From NCBI GenBank assembly GCA_040954595.2, contig CM082590.2:7626001-7690000 (forward strand): 64,000 bases of DNA, given 5' to 3'. The notes under the pieces were generated by a model that made no database searches, had not been told where the DNA came from, and worked only from the letters and a program-made list of their open reading frames with translations. This stretch comes from Balanoglossus misakiensis. Lineage: Eukaryota; Hemichordata. The translations under genes were made by a program, and so were the position numbers. Below, one piece after another: positions 1 through 12,309 of this stretch; the stretch's first letter is position 1, and each line of letters starts with the position of its first letter.

Positions 1-1204
1 ATAGCTCATGATTTTTATCAAAAAATGACAATTTTTCGACTTTGCGAATTTTCAAAATTTCTTCATTTTTTGAAAAAATCATGGGTTATAGCTCATGATT
101 TTTATCAAAAAATGACAATTTTTCGACTTTGCGAATTTTCAAAATTTCTTCAATTTTTGAAAAAATCATGGGTTATAGCTCATGATTTTTATCAAAAAAT
201 GACAATTTTTCGACTTTGCGAATTTTCAAAATTTCTTCATTTTTTGAAAAAATCATGGGTTATAGCTCATGATTTTTATCAAAAAATGACAATTTTTCGA
301 CTTTGCGAATTTTCAAAATTTCTTCATTTTTTGAAAAAATCATGGGTTATAGCTCATGATTTTTATCAAAAAATGACAATTTTTCGACTTTGCGAATTTT
401 CAAAATTTCTTCATTTTTTGAAAAAATCATGGGTTATAGCTCATGATTTTTATCAAAAAATGACAATTTTTCGACTTTGCGAATTTTCAAAATTTCTTCA
501 TTTTTTGAAAAAATCATGGGTTATAGCTCATGATTTTTATCAAAAAATGACAATTTTTCGACTTTGCGAATTTTCAAAATTTCTTCAATTTTTGAAAAAA
601 TCATGGGTTATAGCTCATGATTTTTATCAAAAAATGACAATTTTTCGACTTTGCGAATTTTCAAAATTTCTTCATTTTTTGAAAAAATCATGGGTTATAG
701 CTCATGATTTTTATCAAAAAATGACAATTTTTCGACTTTGCGAATTTTCAAAATTTCTTCATTTTTTGAAAAAATCATGGGTTATAGCTCATGATTTTTA
801 TCAAAAAATGACAATTTTTCGACTTTGCGAATTTTCAAAATTTCTTCATTTTTTGAAAAAATCATGGGTTATAGCTCATGATTTTTATCAAAAAATGACA
901 ATTTTTCGACTTTGCGAATTTTCAAAATTTCTTCATTTTTTGAAAAAATCATGGGTTATAGCTCATGATTTTTATCAAAAAATGACAATTTTTCGACTTT
1001 GCGAATTTTCAAAATTTCTTCAATTTTTGAAAAAATCATGGGTTATAGCTCATGATTTTTTATCAAAAAATGACAATTTTTCGACTTGGCGAATTTTCAA
1101 AATTTCTTCATTTTTTGAAAAAATCATGGGTTATAGCTCATGATTTTTATCAAAAAATGACAATTTTTCGACTTTGCGAATTTTCAAAATTTCTTCAATT
1201 TCTT
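1..1204. repeat. 87-bp satellite array
   Basis: About 13.8 head-to-tail copies of an 87-bp AT-rich unit fill the left edge and probably continue outside the window. Copies differ mainly by a cattttt/caatttt variant near the middle. Because 87 is a multiple of three, the array stays open as a 372-residue reading frame, which a one-base insertion near 1060 breaks. The unit contains the near-palindrome CATGGGTTATAGCTCATGA, which recurs in the array at 12.3-13.05 kb. I read this as satellite DNA, not a gene. Confidence 0.95.
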
Positions 1205-1840
1205 CCGCACAATAATATTAGCAACCTCTGATTCTGGCCGTTCATTTTGGAATATGAATTAATGCAATAAATTCTATCCTTATTCCATACTATAGTTTCC
1301 TATGCCACTCTGTTTTTTTATTGTAATAAATTGAAGGAAGATTTTGAATCGACATTTATTGACAATTCACACAAAACACAGCACAGTACCAAAGTTTATG
1401 ATGTGGTAGATAACGCCCAGATTGTAAATGCGCTTGTTTTTTATTGAAATAAATTTGACATTGTCTGAACAATTAAATGTCTCAGGAAAATCATTGTCAC
1501 AAGTCCCCCCAACCCTCCACTTCCTTTGTTAATTATCACCACCATGGTCGCCTTCATCATCGTTGTCAGGCCTACGTAATAAATTATATGAAAACCTTTG
1601 AAACACACAGTCAATTATTTGAAACTTTTGGCAATTGTCAGTGGCACTGACATGATGTGATAAACAGCACCCCAACGGAATAATCAGGAAAGTGACTTCT
1701 AAATGGGGTTGGGAATTGTGAATTTACTTTGGCAATATACTAAGTATTTTACCAAAGTTATTAAAACTGAGAAACAACTATGGTATTTTGAAAACCTCTC
1801 TTCTTGCCAAGTTAGTACTTAGATTCTCTGAGCAAAAAAA
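1205..1840. other. AT-rich single-copy stretch, no feature seen
   Basis: No long reading frame, splice-bounded exon or recognisable repeat was seen between the satellite and the tRNA-like units. Confidence 0.5.
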
Positions 1841-2269
1841 GTCTTCTTTTGTAATTTGATTTCTAAACAAAGTAGCTGGTATATATGGTACTAATATACA
1901 AATCATCTTATACCCGTTAAATTTAATATTTTCTACTATTCGCTTTCATAATAATTATTATAATTGCAAAAATACGGTGTTTTGAGGTGATCTCCATAAA
2001 CACCACTTCGTTGGTCAGTACTGTGTTAACGATGATCCCACACAGCGCCCTCTATCGCCCTTAGAAATATTGTGTTTGATAGTGTTTTTGATAGTATTCG
2101 TACAAAATACAGACATCTTTCTATCAAATTTACATTACCATCGAAGTAACAGATCGTAAATATGCTTAGTCTCATCATAACCAGCCGAAAAGTACTTTAG
2201 TAATCACCGATTAACGTAATGTGATAGTCCTATAAGTTATAGCTTAGTTTTCCGGCTAATTATGCAAAT

Positions 2270-2342
2270 TACTTTGTGGCGTAAAGGATAGAGTGACCTC
2301 CCTTGGTCTGAGAGGTCACGAGTTCGAGTCCCAGTAGGGATT
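2270..2342 (+). repeat. tRNA-like module, copy 1
   Basis: It has an A-box-like TGGCGTAAAGG and a B-box-like AGTTCGAGTCC at tRNA spacing, followed by a T-rich stretch. The acceptor stem does not pair properly, so a working tRNA is unlikely. Confidence 0.55.
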
Positions 2343-2828
2343 CACTATTTTTTTCTTCTAGAGTAGACGTAGTCTACATTCGGTCTTCTTCTGTATTTCC
2401 AAATAAAGTAGTCGGTACAAGCAGTTTTAATGTTCAAACCATCTTAAGCCGGTTAAATTCGCTATTTTCCGATACTCTTTCATAATTAATAAAGTCTGGC
2501 ATGGTGGTTGGAGATCGGTTGTGGTCTGGTATTTAATGGACATCGTGCATAACGCCCTCTGGAGAGGCTTCCCTCTCCCTCCCCCTTCCTTTGACCTTCG
2601 GAGGCTGTGTTGCGTTTCCCAAACACAGCCGCGCTGGTGCCCTTAAAAATAAGTATTTTTATAGTATCGTACAAACTACAGGCATCTTTCTATCTAACTT
2701 ACTTTACCATGGAAGTAAACTGTCGTTACTAAGCCCGGTCTCACTGTAGCGAGCCGTAAAAACCTAAGTAAACTACCAAGAACATAGTCTATAGCATATA
2801 TCTTAGATTTCATGCAAATTATGCAAAT

Positions 2829-2901
2829 GTGTATGTGGCGTAGTGGCTAGAGTGATTGGCTACGGTGCGAGAGGTCCCGGGTTCGATTCCCGGCAGGGAT
2901 T
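2829..2901 (+). repeat. tRNA-like module, copy 2 (best preserved)
   Basis: A box TGGCGTAGTGG and a perfect B box GGTTCGATTCC sit in a 5-bp T-arm stem (CCGGG/CCCGG), and a run of T follows at once, like a Pol III terminator. The 5' acceptor strand matches the 3' strand CAGGGAT only partly. I call it a tRNA-derived SINE head or pseudogene, not a functional tRNA. Confidence 0.6.
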
Positions 2902-3369
2902 CATTTTTTTTTTTCTACAGTAGACTGATGTCGATGACCGCTGCCTCTCACGTGACAAGGAAGACGCTCATTATGGTCTCATATTCCTCCCCTTTTCCCT
3001 TCGAGTGACGTCATTGCACCTGGATTGCGTATACAGTACATTTACATGCGACTGTCATGTGACTGACTAGTTGTAGATACTGTCTCTAGAGAGCGCTGTG
3101 CGTGACCTTTAGCCTTCCGTGACGTGTGACTTGACCCAAACATAGGCGCGCTAAAGCCCTTAGAAAAATGCGTGTTTTCGACAGTAAAGTACAAAGTATG
3201 AACATTTGTCTATTGAATTAACGTTACCGCCAACGGTATTGACCGAAAACAAGCTCATTTTTACTTTAGCAAGTCAAAAAGTACTTGCTTTTACGAGATC
3301 GAGCCATGTTGTTTACATACAATTACGTTGTGGCATTCATAACTTAGTTGTTTGGACTACCATATAAAC

Positions 3370-3442
3370 ATTAGCGTGGCCTAGTGGTTATGGCCATGGA
3401 CTGCTATGCGGCGGATCCCGGGTTCGAGCCCCGGCAAGGGAG
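3370..3442 (+). repeat. tRNA-like module, copy 3
   Basis: A box TGGCCTAGTGG can form a 4-bp D stem (GGCC/GGCC). The T-arm is a 5-bp stem with loop TTCGAGC, and a T-run follows. The anticodon and acceptor stems do not pair well. Confidence 0.55.
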
Positions 3443-3697
3443 GGATTTTTTTCAACCAAAGGCCAAGCACAGCGCCCTCTCGAGTCTCAACTTATAGTTA
3501 CCTTTGGTTCTTCGATCCAGTTATTTTCCTTTTTTTTCTCTCTTAAAACAGGAATATGCTCTTTTTATTTACTCTACCATGCATTAGAAGCTGTACAAAC
3601 CATTTTTTTATCGAAAAATTGGCTCTAAACCCTTTTCCTAGGTTATTAGTAAGTGATGTGACCAATATATAGAAGTTCCGAGCTTATGTTTGCATGC

Positions 3698-3770
3698 AGC
3701 TCCGTGGCCTAGTGGTCAAGGTAAGTGACTAGCAAGTGGAAGGACGCGAGATCAAGACCCGCTGGAGGTG
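3698..3770 (+). repeat. tRNA-like module, copy 4 (decayed)
   Basis: The A box TGGCCTAGTGG is kept, but the B-box region (GATCAAGACCC) is decayed and no T-run follows. Confidence 0.4.
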
Positions 3771-4060
3771 GACATGGTGCACATGGAGAAGACCGGACGT
3801 GGATGGAACATGGACACAGGACGAAGATTTGCAGGTAAGTCGAAACATAGGGGAGGGGTCATGCATCAGGGGTCAATCAAAAGGGGGGGAGATCATACAC
3901 CGGGGATAGATAGAGGGGGGAGGCCATGCAACGAGGGGAGACACAGGGAGGGGGGCATGCAACAGGTAGGAAGGAAGAAGGGGGGGAGACAAGATGAGGA
4001 GGAGAGAGAAGGGCGAGAGACAAAAATTTTTCCCCAAAAAAATTTTCCCGCCTTTTTTTT
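3771..4060. repeat. G-rich purine minisatellite
   Basis: Short irregular repeats of gggg-gaga and gtcatgcaNNNggg give many G-runs on the plus strand, so G-quadruplex formation is possible. The overlapping 147-residue reading frame is low complexity and not credible as a protein. Confidence 0.5.
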
Positions 4061-4064
4061 TTTA

Positions 4065-4740
4065 ATTTTTCTGATTTCAACAAAAAAAAATTTTCTGGAC
4101 AAAATTTATCAGTTGCTCTTCACACTGTTAGCACTGTATTTTGACAGTGCAACCATCAATTTTACAGATTTTCACAAAAATGTCATTGCTTTTTGCTCTT
4201 TTAATGGTTAAAATGACCTTAATTTGGTAAGAAATGGGTATTTAAGTGATCGAAATGGCTATTTTGGTGAAAATAATGAAAAATACATGTAATTTGGAAC
4301 TTTAATGGTTAAAATGACCTTAATTTGGTAAGAAATTGGTATTTAAGTGATCGAAATGGCTATTTTGGTGAAAATAATGAAAAATTCATGTAATTTTGGA
4401 AAAAATGGCTATTTCGGTGGAAGAATTGGCTATTTTGGATAAAATGGTGAAAAAAAACATTCAATTTGGTAAGAAATGCCTATTTTAGTGAAAGAAATGC
4501 CTATTTTAATGTTGAAGGAATGTGATTTTTTGGTAAAAATAATGAAAATATCTGTAATTTTGAACGAATTGGCTATTTTGTTCAAAATAATAGATTTTTA
4601 ACTGATAAAACAGCTAAAGCAATGAATATGTTGAGAAAAATAATAAAATTAAAGGTTGTATTGTAAAAATACAATTCGGGCAGTGTAATGAGCAACTGGT
4701 AAATTTCATTTGAAAAAAAAAATATTGAAATCAGAAAAAT
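4065..4740. repeat. Inverted repeat with ~150-bp arms around AT-rich short repeats
   Basis: The arm at about 4065-4215 reappears reverse-complemented at about 4590-4740, for example cagttgctc..cactg and tttttctgatttcaa. The centre holds a 101-bp tandem duplication (starting 4201 and 4302) and many aatggctattttggt motifs. It looks like a foldback transposon remnant. Confidence 0.65.
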
Positions 4741-5170
4741 AAACTCCACTCTCTTCATACCATACACTGTAAGAGATACTTTGAATTTTACAATCTTTAA
4801 AAAAAAGTTAAAGTAAAAACTCATTACATGTTTTACTCTTTACCGTAATCGTTTACAGATTGTAGAAGCAAAGTCATCTTTTACAGAACACACTCAGAAA
4901 CTCACAACGTGACAACTACATGTACATTGTTTTTCAGCTTTTAATCACTACGGTATCCAAGAAATAAATTAGGTACAAGTCTAGAGCTAATTAATTCACA
5001 AACTCAAGTTTCCAAATCAGACTCAGTAAATTTTGTGCATTTCCGCGGAAGTCAAGTAAGCGCCGGTCAGGTTTAAACTCTATAAAAGCCTCTTAAACAG
5101 AAAACTACGCGAAATAACAAAGCTAAACTGAGTTACAACTTCAGGGAAAACTTCGAATACATCTAACACT
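4741..5170. other. No feature seen
   Basis: AT-rich sequence with no exon, repeat or RNA gene that I can support. Confidence 0.4.
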
Positions 5171-8100
5171 AAGTCTGTCTACCATACTGCGCATGCGCAC
5201 CAACTAACACGCTAAAGTATAGGGCAACCAACACACGTGGGAAAGCGTCTATCACTAAGTGCGTCTCTGTACTGCGCATGCGTACCAACTATCACCTCGA
5301 CTCGACTGAAATTGACAACACGGAAGTAAACACGCTAAGTATAGGGCATCCAACACACGCGGAAAACGGCGATTAAATTTCTGGCGAAGTGGCTAGAGCT
5401 TGTACTTTAGTGGAAATGAAGCGTATACACATAGGGCTGTATTGTAGTTAACAATAAATCTGTGGATCTACAGAAAATTTCACTTCAATCGGCGATCGGC
5501 GCTGGTGGTCAGCGACGCGTGTAATCCTATGGAGTCGGCCGCCGCTATCAACACGTATAAACAGTGGCACATGAAATTTCGTTTGCAGAAATAGCGAAGT
5601 ACTCTGTCGATTTTCTCAGTTTTTTTGCTAACCATACTTCTTAACATCAAAACAAATCGAATGGTGATAACTGCACAAACATTTACGAGTTCTGTCTGAA
5701 TTAAACAGCGAGTTTTCGTGAGTATTGCCACTGGTAAATAAAGGGGGCGTGTCACTGTGGATATTGATAAACAATGGACAGCGTTGAGATACGCGAAGTC
5801 GGGCAGCCAACAACACACGCGGTAAAGTGGCGATTTCATTTCTTGAGAAGTTGCTAGGTCTTGTACTTTAGTAAAAATGAAGTCTATGCATACAGGGCTA
5901 TACAGTAATTCACTTAAAATTTTTAGGAAACATTGGATTCTACTGGAAATTTCACTTCAATCGGCGATCGGCGCTGATGATCAGCGACGGTGACGCGTGT
6001 ACGTGTAATCCTATGGAGACAGAGTCGGCCGCCGCTATCACCACGTAAACATGAAATTTCGATTACAGAAGAAGCAAAGAACTCTAGCCCTTAGTCAATA
6101 CACTTTTCTAAAAGATTATTGCATGGACCTTACTTTGACACAAAAAATAGAGTCAGGAACCGGATTTTTTTTTATAGTGAAAGTGATTTTAAAACCGTGG
6201 ATTTTCAACAACAGTATCATGGACATCCATGATAGGAACACGGCCGCTGACATGAGGTCGAAAGAACGCGTCACCGATTGCTCAAATCTCTCTCGATTTT
6301 CCCAGTTTTTGCTTTTAAGTCTTCTTTAAATCAAGACAACGCGATTGGTGATAATTTCGCACACATTTACAGCTTCGGTCTGAATTAAACAGCGAGTTTT
6401 CGTGAGTATTGCCACTGGTAAGTAAAGGGGGCGTGTCACTGTGGACATTGATAAACAATGGACACCGCGTATATTGAAATACGCTTAGTCGGGAAACCAA
6501 CATCACACACAGAAAACCGGCGATTACATTTCTGGAGAAGTTGCTAGAGCTTGTACTTTAAGAAACATGAAGTGTCTACATATCGGGCCATATTTTAGTT
6601 CAGGAAAAATGTTATGGAAACGCAAGTTTCTACCGGAAATTTCACTTCAATCGGCGATCGGCGCTAGTGATCAGCGACGGTGACGCGTGTAATCCTATGG
6701 AGACAGAGTCGGCCGCCGATATCAACACGCAAACAGTGGCACATTAAATTTCTATTACAGAAATGGCAAATTACTCTAGCCCTAGGTCTATACACTTTTC
6801 TAAATGATTATTGCATGGGCCTAATTATGACACAAAAAACAGAGTCAGGAACCGATTTTTTTTTTTGAGTGAAAGTGATTTTAAAAACGTGGATTTTCAA
6901 CAACAGTATCATGGACGTCCATGATAGGAACACGGCCGCTGACGAGAGGTCGAAAGAACGCGTCACCGATTGCTCAAATCTCTCTCGATTTCCACAGTTT
7001 TTGCTTTTAAGTCTTCTTTAAATCAAGACAAAGCGATTGGTGATAATTTCGCACACATTTACAACTTCGGTCTGAATTAAACAGCGAGTTTTCGTGAGCA
7101 TTGCCACTGGTAAATAAAGGGGCGTGTCAGTGTAGACATTGATAAACAATGGACACCGCGTATATTGAAATACGCTAAGTCGGGAAACCAACAACACATG
7201 CAGAAAAACGGAGATTACATTTCTGGAGAAGTTGCTAGAGCTTGTACTTTAAGAAACATGAAGTGTCTACATATCTGGCCATATTGTAGTTCAGTTCAAA
7301 ATATTATGAAAACGCTAGTTTCTACAGGAAATTTCACTTCAAGCTGCGATCGGCGCTGGTGATCAGCGACGGTGACGCGTGTATGTAATCCTATGGAGAC
7401 AGAGTCGGCCGCCGATATCAACACGCAAACAGTGGCACATTAAATTTCGATTACAGAAACGGCAAAGAACTCTACCCTAATAGTCTATGTACTTTTCTAA
7501 AAGATTGTTGCATGGACTAACTTTGACACAATAATTAGAGTCAGGAACCGGAACATTTTTGAGTGAAAGTGACTTTAAATACGCGGATTTTCAACAACAG
7601 TATCAATGGACGCCAATGAAATAAACACGGTCACTCGCACAAGTATGAAAGAAAGCGTCGCCGTTTGCTCAAATCTCTGTCGATTTTCTCAGTTTTTGCT
7701 TTAGAAACTTCTTTACATCAACACAAATCGATTGGTGATATTTGCGCAAACATTTTCAACTTCGGTCTGAATGAAACAGCGAGTGTTCTTGAGTATTGCC
7801 ACTGAGAAATGAAGGGGGCGTGTCACTGTGGACATCGATAAGCAATGCAATGGACAGCGTTGAGATACGCGAAGTCGGGCAGCCAACAACACTCACGGAA
7901 AAACGGCGATTTCTTTTCTTGAGAAGTTGCTAGGTCTTGTACTTTAGTAAAAACGAAGTCTATACATACAGGGTTATATAGTAATTCACTTAAAAATCTT
8001 TAGAAAGCATCAGATTCTACTGGAAATTTCACTTCAATCTGCGATCGGCGCTTGTGATCAGCGACGGTGACGCGTGTAATCCTATGGAGACAGAGTCGGC

Positions 8101-8545
8101 TGCCGATATCAACACGCAAACATTGGCACATGAAATTTCGATTTACAGAAACGGCAAAGAACTCTAGCCCTTAGTCTATACACTTTTCTAAAAGATTATT
8201 GCATGGGCCTAACTTTGACACAATAATTAGAGTCAGGAACCAGAAATATTTTGAGTGAAAGTGACTTTAAATACGCGGATTTTCAACAACAGTATCAATG
8301 GACGCCAATGAAATAAACACGGTCACTCGCACAAGTATGAAAGAACGCGTCGCCGGTTGCTCAAATCTCTGTCGATTTTCTCAGTTTTTGCTTTAAAAAC
8401 TTCTTTACATCAACACAAATCGATTGGTGATATTTGCGCAAATATTTTCAACTTCGGTCTGAACTAAACAGAGAGTTTTCGTGAGTATTGCAACTGGTAA
8501 ATAGAGGGGGCGTGTCACTGTGGACGTTGATAAACAATGGACGGG
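5171..8545. repeat. ~690-bp tandem array, five copies
   Basis: The landmark cacttcaatcggcgatcgg (or a close variant) occurs at 5481, 5953, 6643, 7335 and 8030, giving steps of 472, 690, 692 and 695 bp. The first step is short because of an internal deletion. Each unit also carries a gcgtgtcactgtgg..gataaacaatgga segment and a tggagacagagtcggc segment. Small reading frames inside are not conserved between copies, so the array looks non-coding. Confidence 0.85.
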
Positions 8546-8984
8546 TCACCTCAATCATGTCAATTTCTAATCTTCAATACATTTTGAATTTGACCGGATA
8601 CTTCTATTTTGAACGTTTGAATTGCAAAAACACGGTAACTAGAAGGGGAACTGTTGTAAAAATCACGTCAGGAAACTTTGATGTGGCTACACAGTTTTAA
8701 AAGTTGTAAAAAATGACAAGAAAGTAAGTCTACATGTATACTGAAAGTTCAACACAGTAGCTGCATAGACAGTGTACATGTGCTTTCATATGTAAATGCC
8801 CACATAGAGTACTTGGCCTGAGCTCAGCACATACAGTTTTATTTTGAAATAGATTATAATAATAAAGATTAATCAAACTAATTACTCCAAAACACTGGTT
8901 TTCAGTGTCTTATTTTTCTTACATGTTAGTGATAGATCTACATTTGTGTATATCATGTGCTTTATAATGATTTGAACAGGGAAC
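8546..8984. other. Spacer between two tandem arrays
   Basis: AT-rich sequence with no recognisable gene or repeat. Confidence 0.4.
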
Positions 8985-10945
8985 TTATTTACAACAGGAT
9001 GGGAATATCCTAGCCTGTCAAGCTATTTAATTTTTTTTGAGACATTGGCAAAATATAAGCTTCACTGGTAAACATTAAAATTTATCTGGCTGTACAAGAC
9101 TTCATATGAAGGTTTGGTTATTAAATTTTAATATTTAACCCAAAAGTTAAGCTTCCAGGGGACATTTGGGCCCACTTATTTACAACCTCAGCAGAACACT
9201 GGGGATGGAGATATCCTAGCCTGATAAGCTGTTTGACATTTCAGCCTTGTTTATCTGGCTGTATTTTCTATTTCAAGTCTTTATAGTCAATATATACGGT
9301 AAATTAAATGCTTAACCCAAAATTTAAGCTTCCAGGGGAAATTTGGACCCACTTATTTACAACCTCAGCAGAACACTGGGGATGGAGATATCCTAGCCTG
9401 ACAAGCTATTTGACATTTCAGCCCTGTTTATCTGGCTGTATTGTCTATTTCAAGTCATTATAGTCAATATATAAAGGTAAATTAAATACTTAACCCAAAA
9501 TTTAAGCTTCCAGGGGAAATTTGGTCCCACTTATTTACAACCTCAGCAGAACACTGGGGATGGAGATATCCTAGCCTGACAAGCTATAAGACATTTCAGC
9601 CCTGTTTATCTGGCTATATTTTCTATTTCAGTTCTTTATTGACAAGAAATAAAGATTAATTAATATTTAACCCCAAAGTTAAGTCTCCAGGGACCATAAG
9701 GGCCCACTTATTTACAACCTCAGCAGAACACTGGGGATGGAGATATCCTAGCCTGACAAGCTGTTTGATATTTTAGTCCTGTTTATCTGGCTGTATTGTC
9801 TATTTCAAGTCATTATAGTCAATATATAAAGGTAAATTAAATACTTAACCCAAAATTTAAGCTTCCAGGGGAAATTTGGACCCACTTATTTACTACCTCA
9901 GCAGAACACTGGGGATGGAGATATCCTAGCCTGACAAGCTATTTGACATTTCATCCCTGTTTATCTGGCTGTATTGTCTATTTCAAGTCATTATAGTCAA
10001 TATATACGGTAAATTAAATACTTAACCCCAAATTTAAGCCTCTAGGGGAAATTTGGACCCACTTATTTACAACCTCAGCAGAACACTGGGGATGGAGATA
10101 TCCTAGCCTGACAAGCTATTAGACATTTTAGCCCTGTTTATCTGGCTGTATTGTCTATTTCAAGTCATTATAGTCAATATATAAAGGTAAATTTAATACT
10201 TAACCCAAAATTTAAGCTTCCAGGGAAATTTGGCCCCACTTATTTACAACCTCAGCAGAACACTGGGGATGGAGATATCCTAGCCTGACAAGCTATTTGA
10301 CATTTCATCCCTGTTTATCTGGCTGTATTTTCTATTTCAGGTCTTTAATGACAAGAAATAAAGATTAATTAATATTTAACTCCAAAGTTAAGTCTCCAGG
10401 GACCATAAGGGCCCACTTATTTACAACCTCAGCATAACACTGGGGATGGAGATATCTTAGCCTGACAAGCTATTAGACATTTCAGCCCTGTTTATCTGGC
10501 TATATTTTCTATTTCAGGTCTTTATTGACAAGAAATAAAGATTAATTAATATTTAACCCCAAAGTTAAGTCTCCAGGGACCATAAGGGCCCACTTATTTA
10601 CAACCTCAGCATAACACTGGGGATGGAGATATCTTAGCCTGACAAGCTATTAGACATTTCAGCCCTGTTTATCTGGCTATATTTTCTATTTCAGGTCTTT
10701 ATTGACAAGAAATAAAGATTAATTAATATTTAACCCCAAAGTTAAGTCTCCAGGGACCATAAGGGCCCACTTATTTACAACCTCAGCAGAACACTGGGGA
10801 TGGAGATATCTTAGCCTGACAAGCTATTAGACATTTCAGCCCTGTTTATCTGGCTGTATTTTCTATTTCAGGTCTTAATTGTCAAGATTATTTAAAATAT
10901 AACCCAAAATTTAAGCCTCCAAGGGAAATTTGGGCCCACAGAGGT
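8985..10945. repeat. 177-bp satellite, about 11 copies
   Basis: The landmark cacttatttacaacctcagc recurs at 9173, 9350, 9528, 9705, 9883, 10060, 10237, 10414, 10591 and 10768, with steps of 177-178 bp. Degenerate copies lie at each end. Two subtypes differ upstream of the landmark: A (aaatttggNccc) and B (gaccataagggccc). Their order is A A A B A A A B B B A. Confidence 0.92.
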
Positions 10946-11985
10946 TATTACTGAACATTTTGTATAAATTCTGCAAAATAAAAATAATCTGACAGAATTT
11001 TTAGTCATCACAGAAATACCCTGAAATATACACACTGAGTACATTATGTGAATTTCATTATGGTAATTATGTATGATACAAATGTACTCCTTTCAAAACA
11101 TTACGTCATGTTTATTTTTTTTTCCACAGAACTGATGGTTTTGTAAACAACCGAGATAATGCTCGAGAAATAAAAAGCTATTAAAACGATTAAAACCCTG
11201 CACCATTGTGTCGACCCACCTACTATTATTATACACCGATTGAACATTTTCAATGAAGGTCTAACCACTTACAAGTTACATTAACAGAGAAGCGGTCATC
11301 TCATTTACAACAGATACTGCAGTTAATATTTGCATCACAATATTATTATTAAAACTCGGGTAATTTTATCACTAAAAGCCAGTTTCGACGGTCGATTGGG
11401 GAAACAGTTGAGTTGTTTTGATCCGGATTTGAGCACACGAGGGATTTCTACTGCGTTCACTCCAACACCGCAGGAGTGTGTTGTTGTCGGAACCGTGGGC
11501 TAAACCGTGAATTTATTGGGAGCCAGGCCCCTTCGAACCCTATATTTCACGCTGTCGGAAGGTTGGACGGCTACGGCTATCATAGCTCTGCTCGGCAGGG
11601 CTGTGTTTACTGGCCACGCTGTTGTTGGATGCCCTATCCATATGCCCTACTCCTAGCGCTCGGCTTGTAAACAATCACAACATGACTGTAAAAATCATGC
11701 AAAAATACAATCTTACTGTGATTTTCCTGTAGATTCAGTCTTCTCCTTGCACTTGTGTGGAGTTTAGGCGTCCTATAATGAAACCACGGGCACTTCTTGA
11801 CCGGATTTGGTGAAAGTTCGAGGCAATTTTTAAGCTATACGCGTGTTTACATGTCGACTGTTGCGGCTATGGGACTTCCATGAAACACGTGTGGGTCAAA
11901 GGTCGAAGGTCAGTATTAGGGGGATATCCTGACCTCATTAGTGCGCCCCTAGTGGTAATAACTACAAATGCTGATCGCAGTATGA
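10946..11985. other. Non-repetitive stretch, no gene supported
   Basis: 11380-11660 is more GC-rich than its surroundings and holds a 64-residue frame, but there are no splice sites or recognisable domain. Nothing else was seen. Confidence 0.4.
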
Positions 11986-12007
11986 CGTCACCGCAACTGC
12001 GTACGTA

Positions 12008-12240
12008 CGCTTATTATTATTCATTAGCTTATAAGTATTCTCCGCCATCTTCTCTTATTAATATTTATAAGCTAATGAATAATAGGTATTCTCCGCCATC
12101 TTCTCCCGCCATTAATATTTATAAGCTAATGAATAATAAGCCTGGTGACGTCATACCCCAACTCACTCAATCCTGGCCAGGCTTTTTATTATTCATTAGC
12201 CCAGCTTATAAATATTCATGATAAGGGAGAAGATGGCGGA
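12008..12240. repeat. Nested palindromes around ctccgccatcttctc
   Basis: ttattcattagcttataa and its reverse complement alternate several times, next to ctccgccatcttctc (twice) and its reverse complement gagaagatggcggag (once, about 12227). The block can fold into more than one hairpin and resembles stacked MITE copies. The AAGATGGCGG core matches the known YY1 consensus. Confidence 0.65.
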
Positions 12241-12309
12241 GAATATATATAATTTTGACTATAGAGGGCGCCAGGACCATTTCTGCTCTCAAGATTGGAT
12301 GCTGGGTTA

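Larger units (their letters stand above)
1840..3770 (+). repeat. Diverged ~540-bp tandem units, each ending in a tRNA-like module
   Basis: Three diverged units start near 1840, 2385 and 2940. They share a segment around ccgttaaatt..ctttcataat (first two), then a run resembling gcccttagaaa..acatctttctat, and then a tRNA-like module followed by a T-run. A fourth, shorter relative lies at 3.5-3.77 kb. Module starts are spaced 559, 541 and 328 bp. The units look like a tandemly amplified SINE or a tRNA-pseudogene cassette. Confidence 0.7.

Noticed and set aside
25-1143. 372-residue open frame
   Set aside because: It is an 87-bp satellite read in a frame that happens to lack stops, and one added base breaks it.
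2829-2901. Functional tRNA gene
   Set aside because: The T-arm and promoter boxes are good, but the acceptor stem has several mismatches and related decayed copies are adjacent.
3768-4211. 147-residue protein
   Set aside because: Low-complexity Gly/Arg-rich translation of a G-rich repeat running into an inverted repeat.
8985-10945. CRISPR array or coding repeat
   Set aside because: The whole 177-bp unit repeats, with no unique spacers and no open frame.
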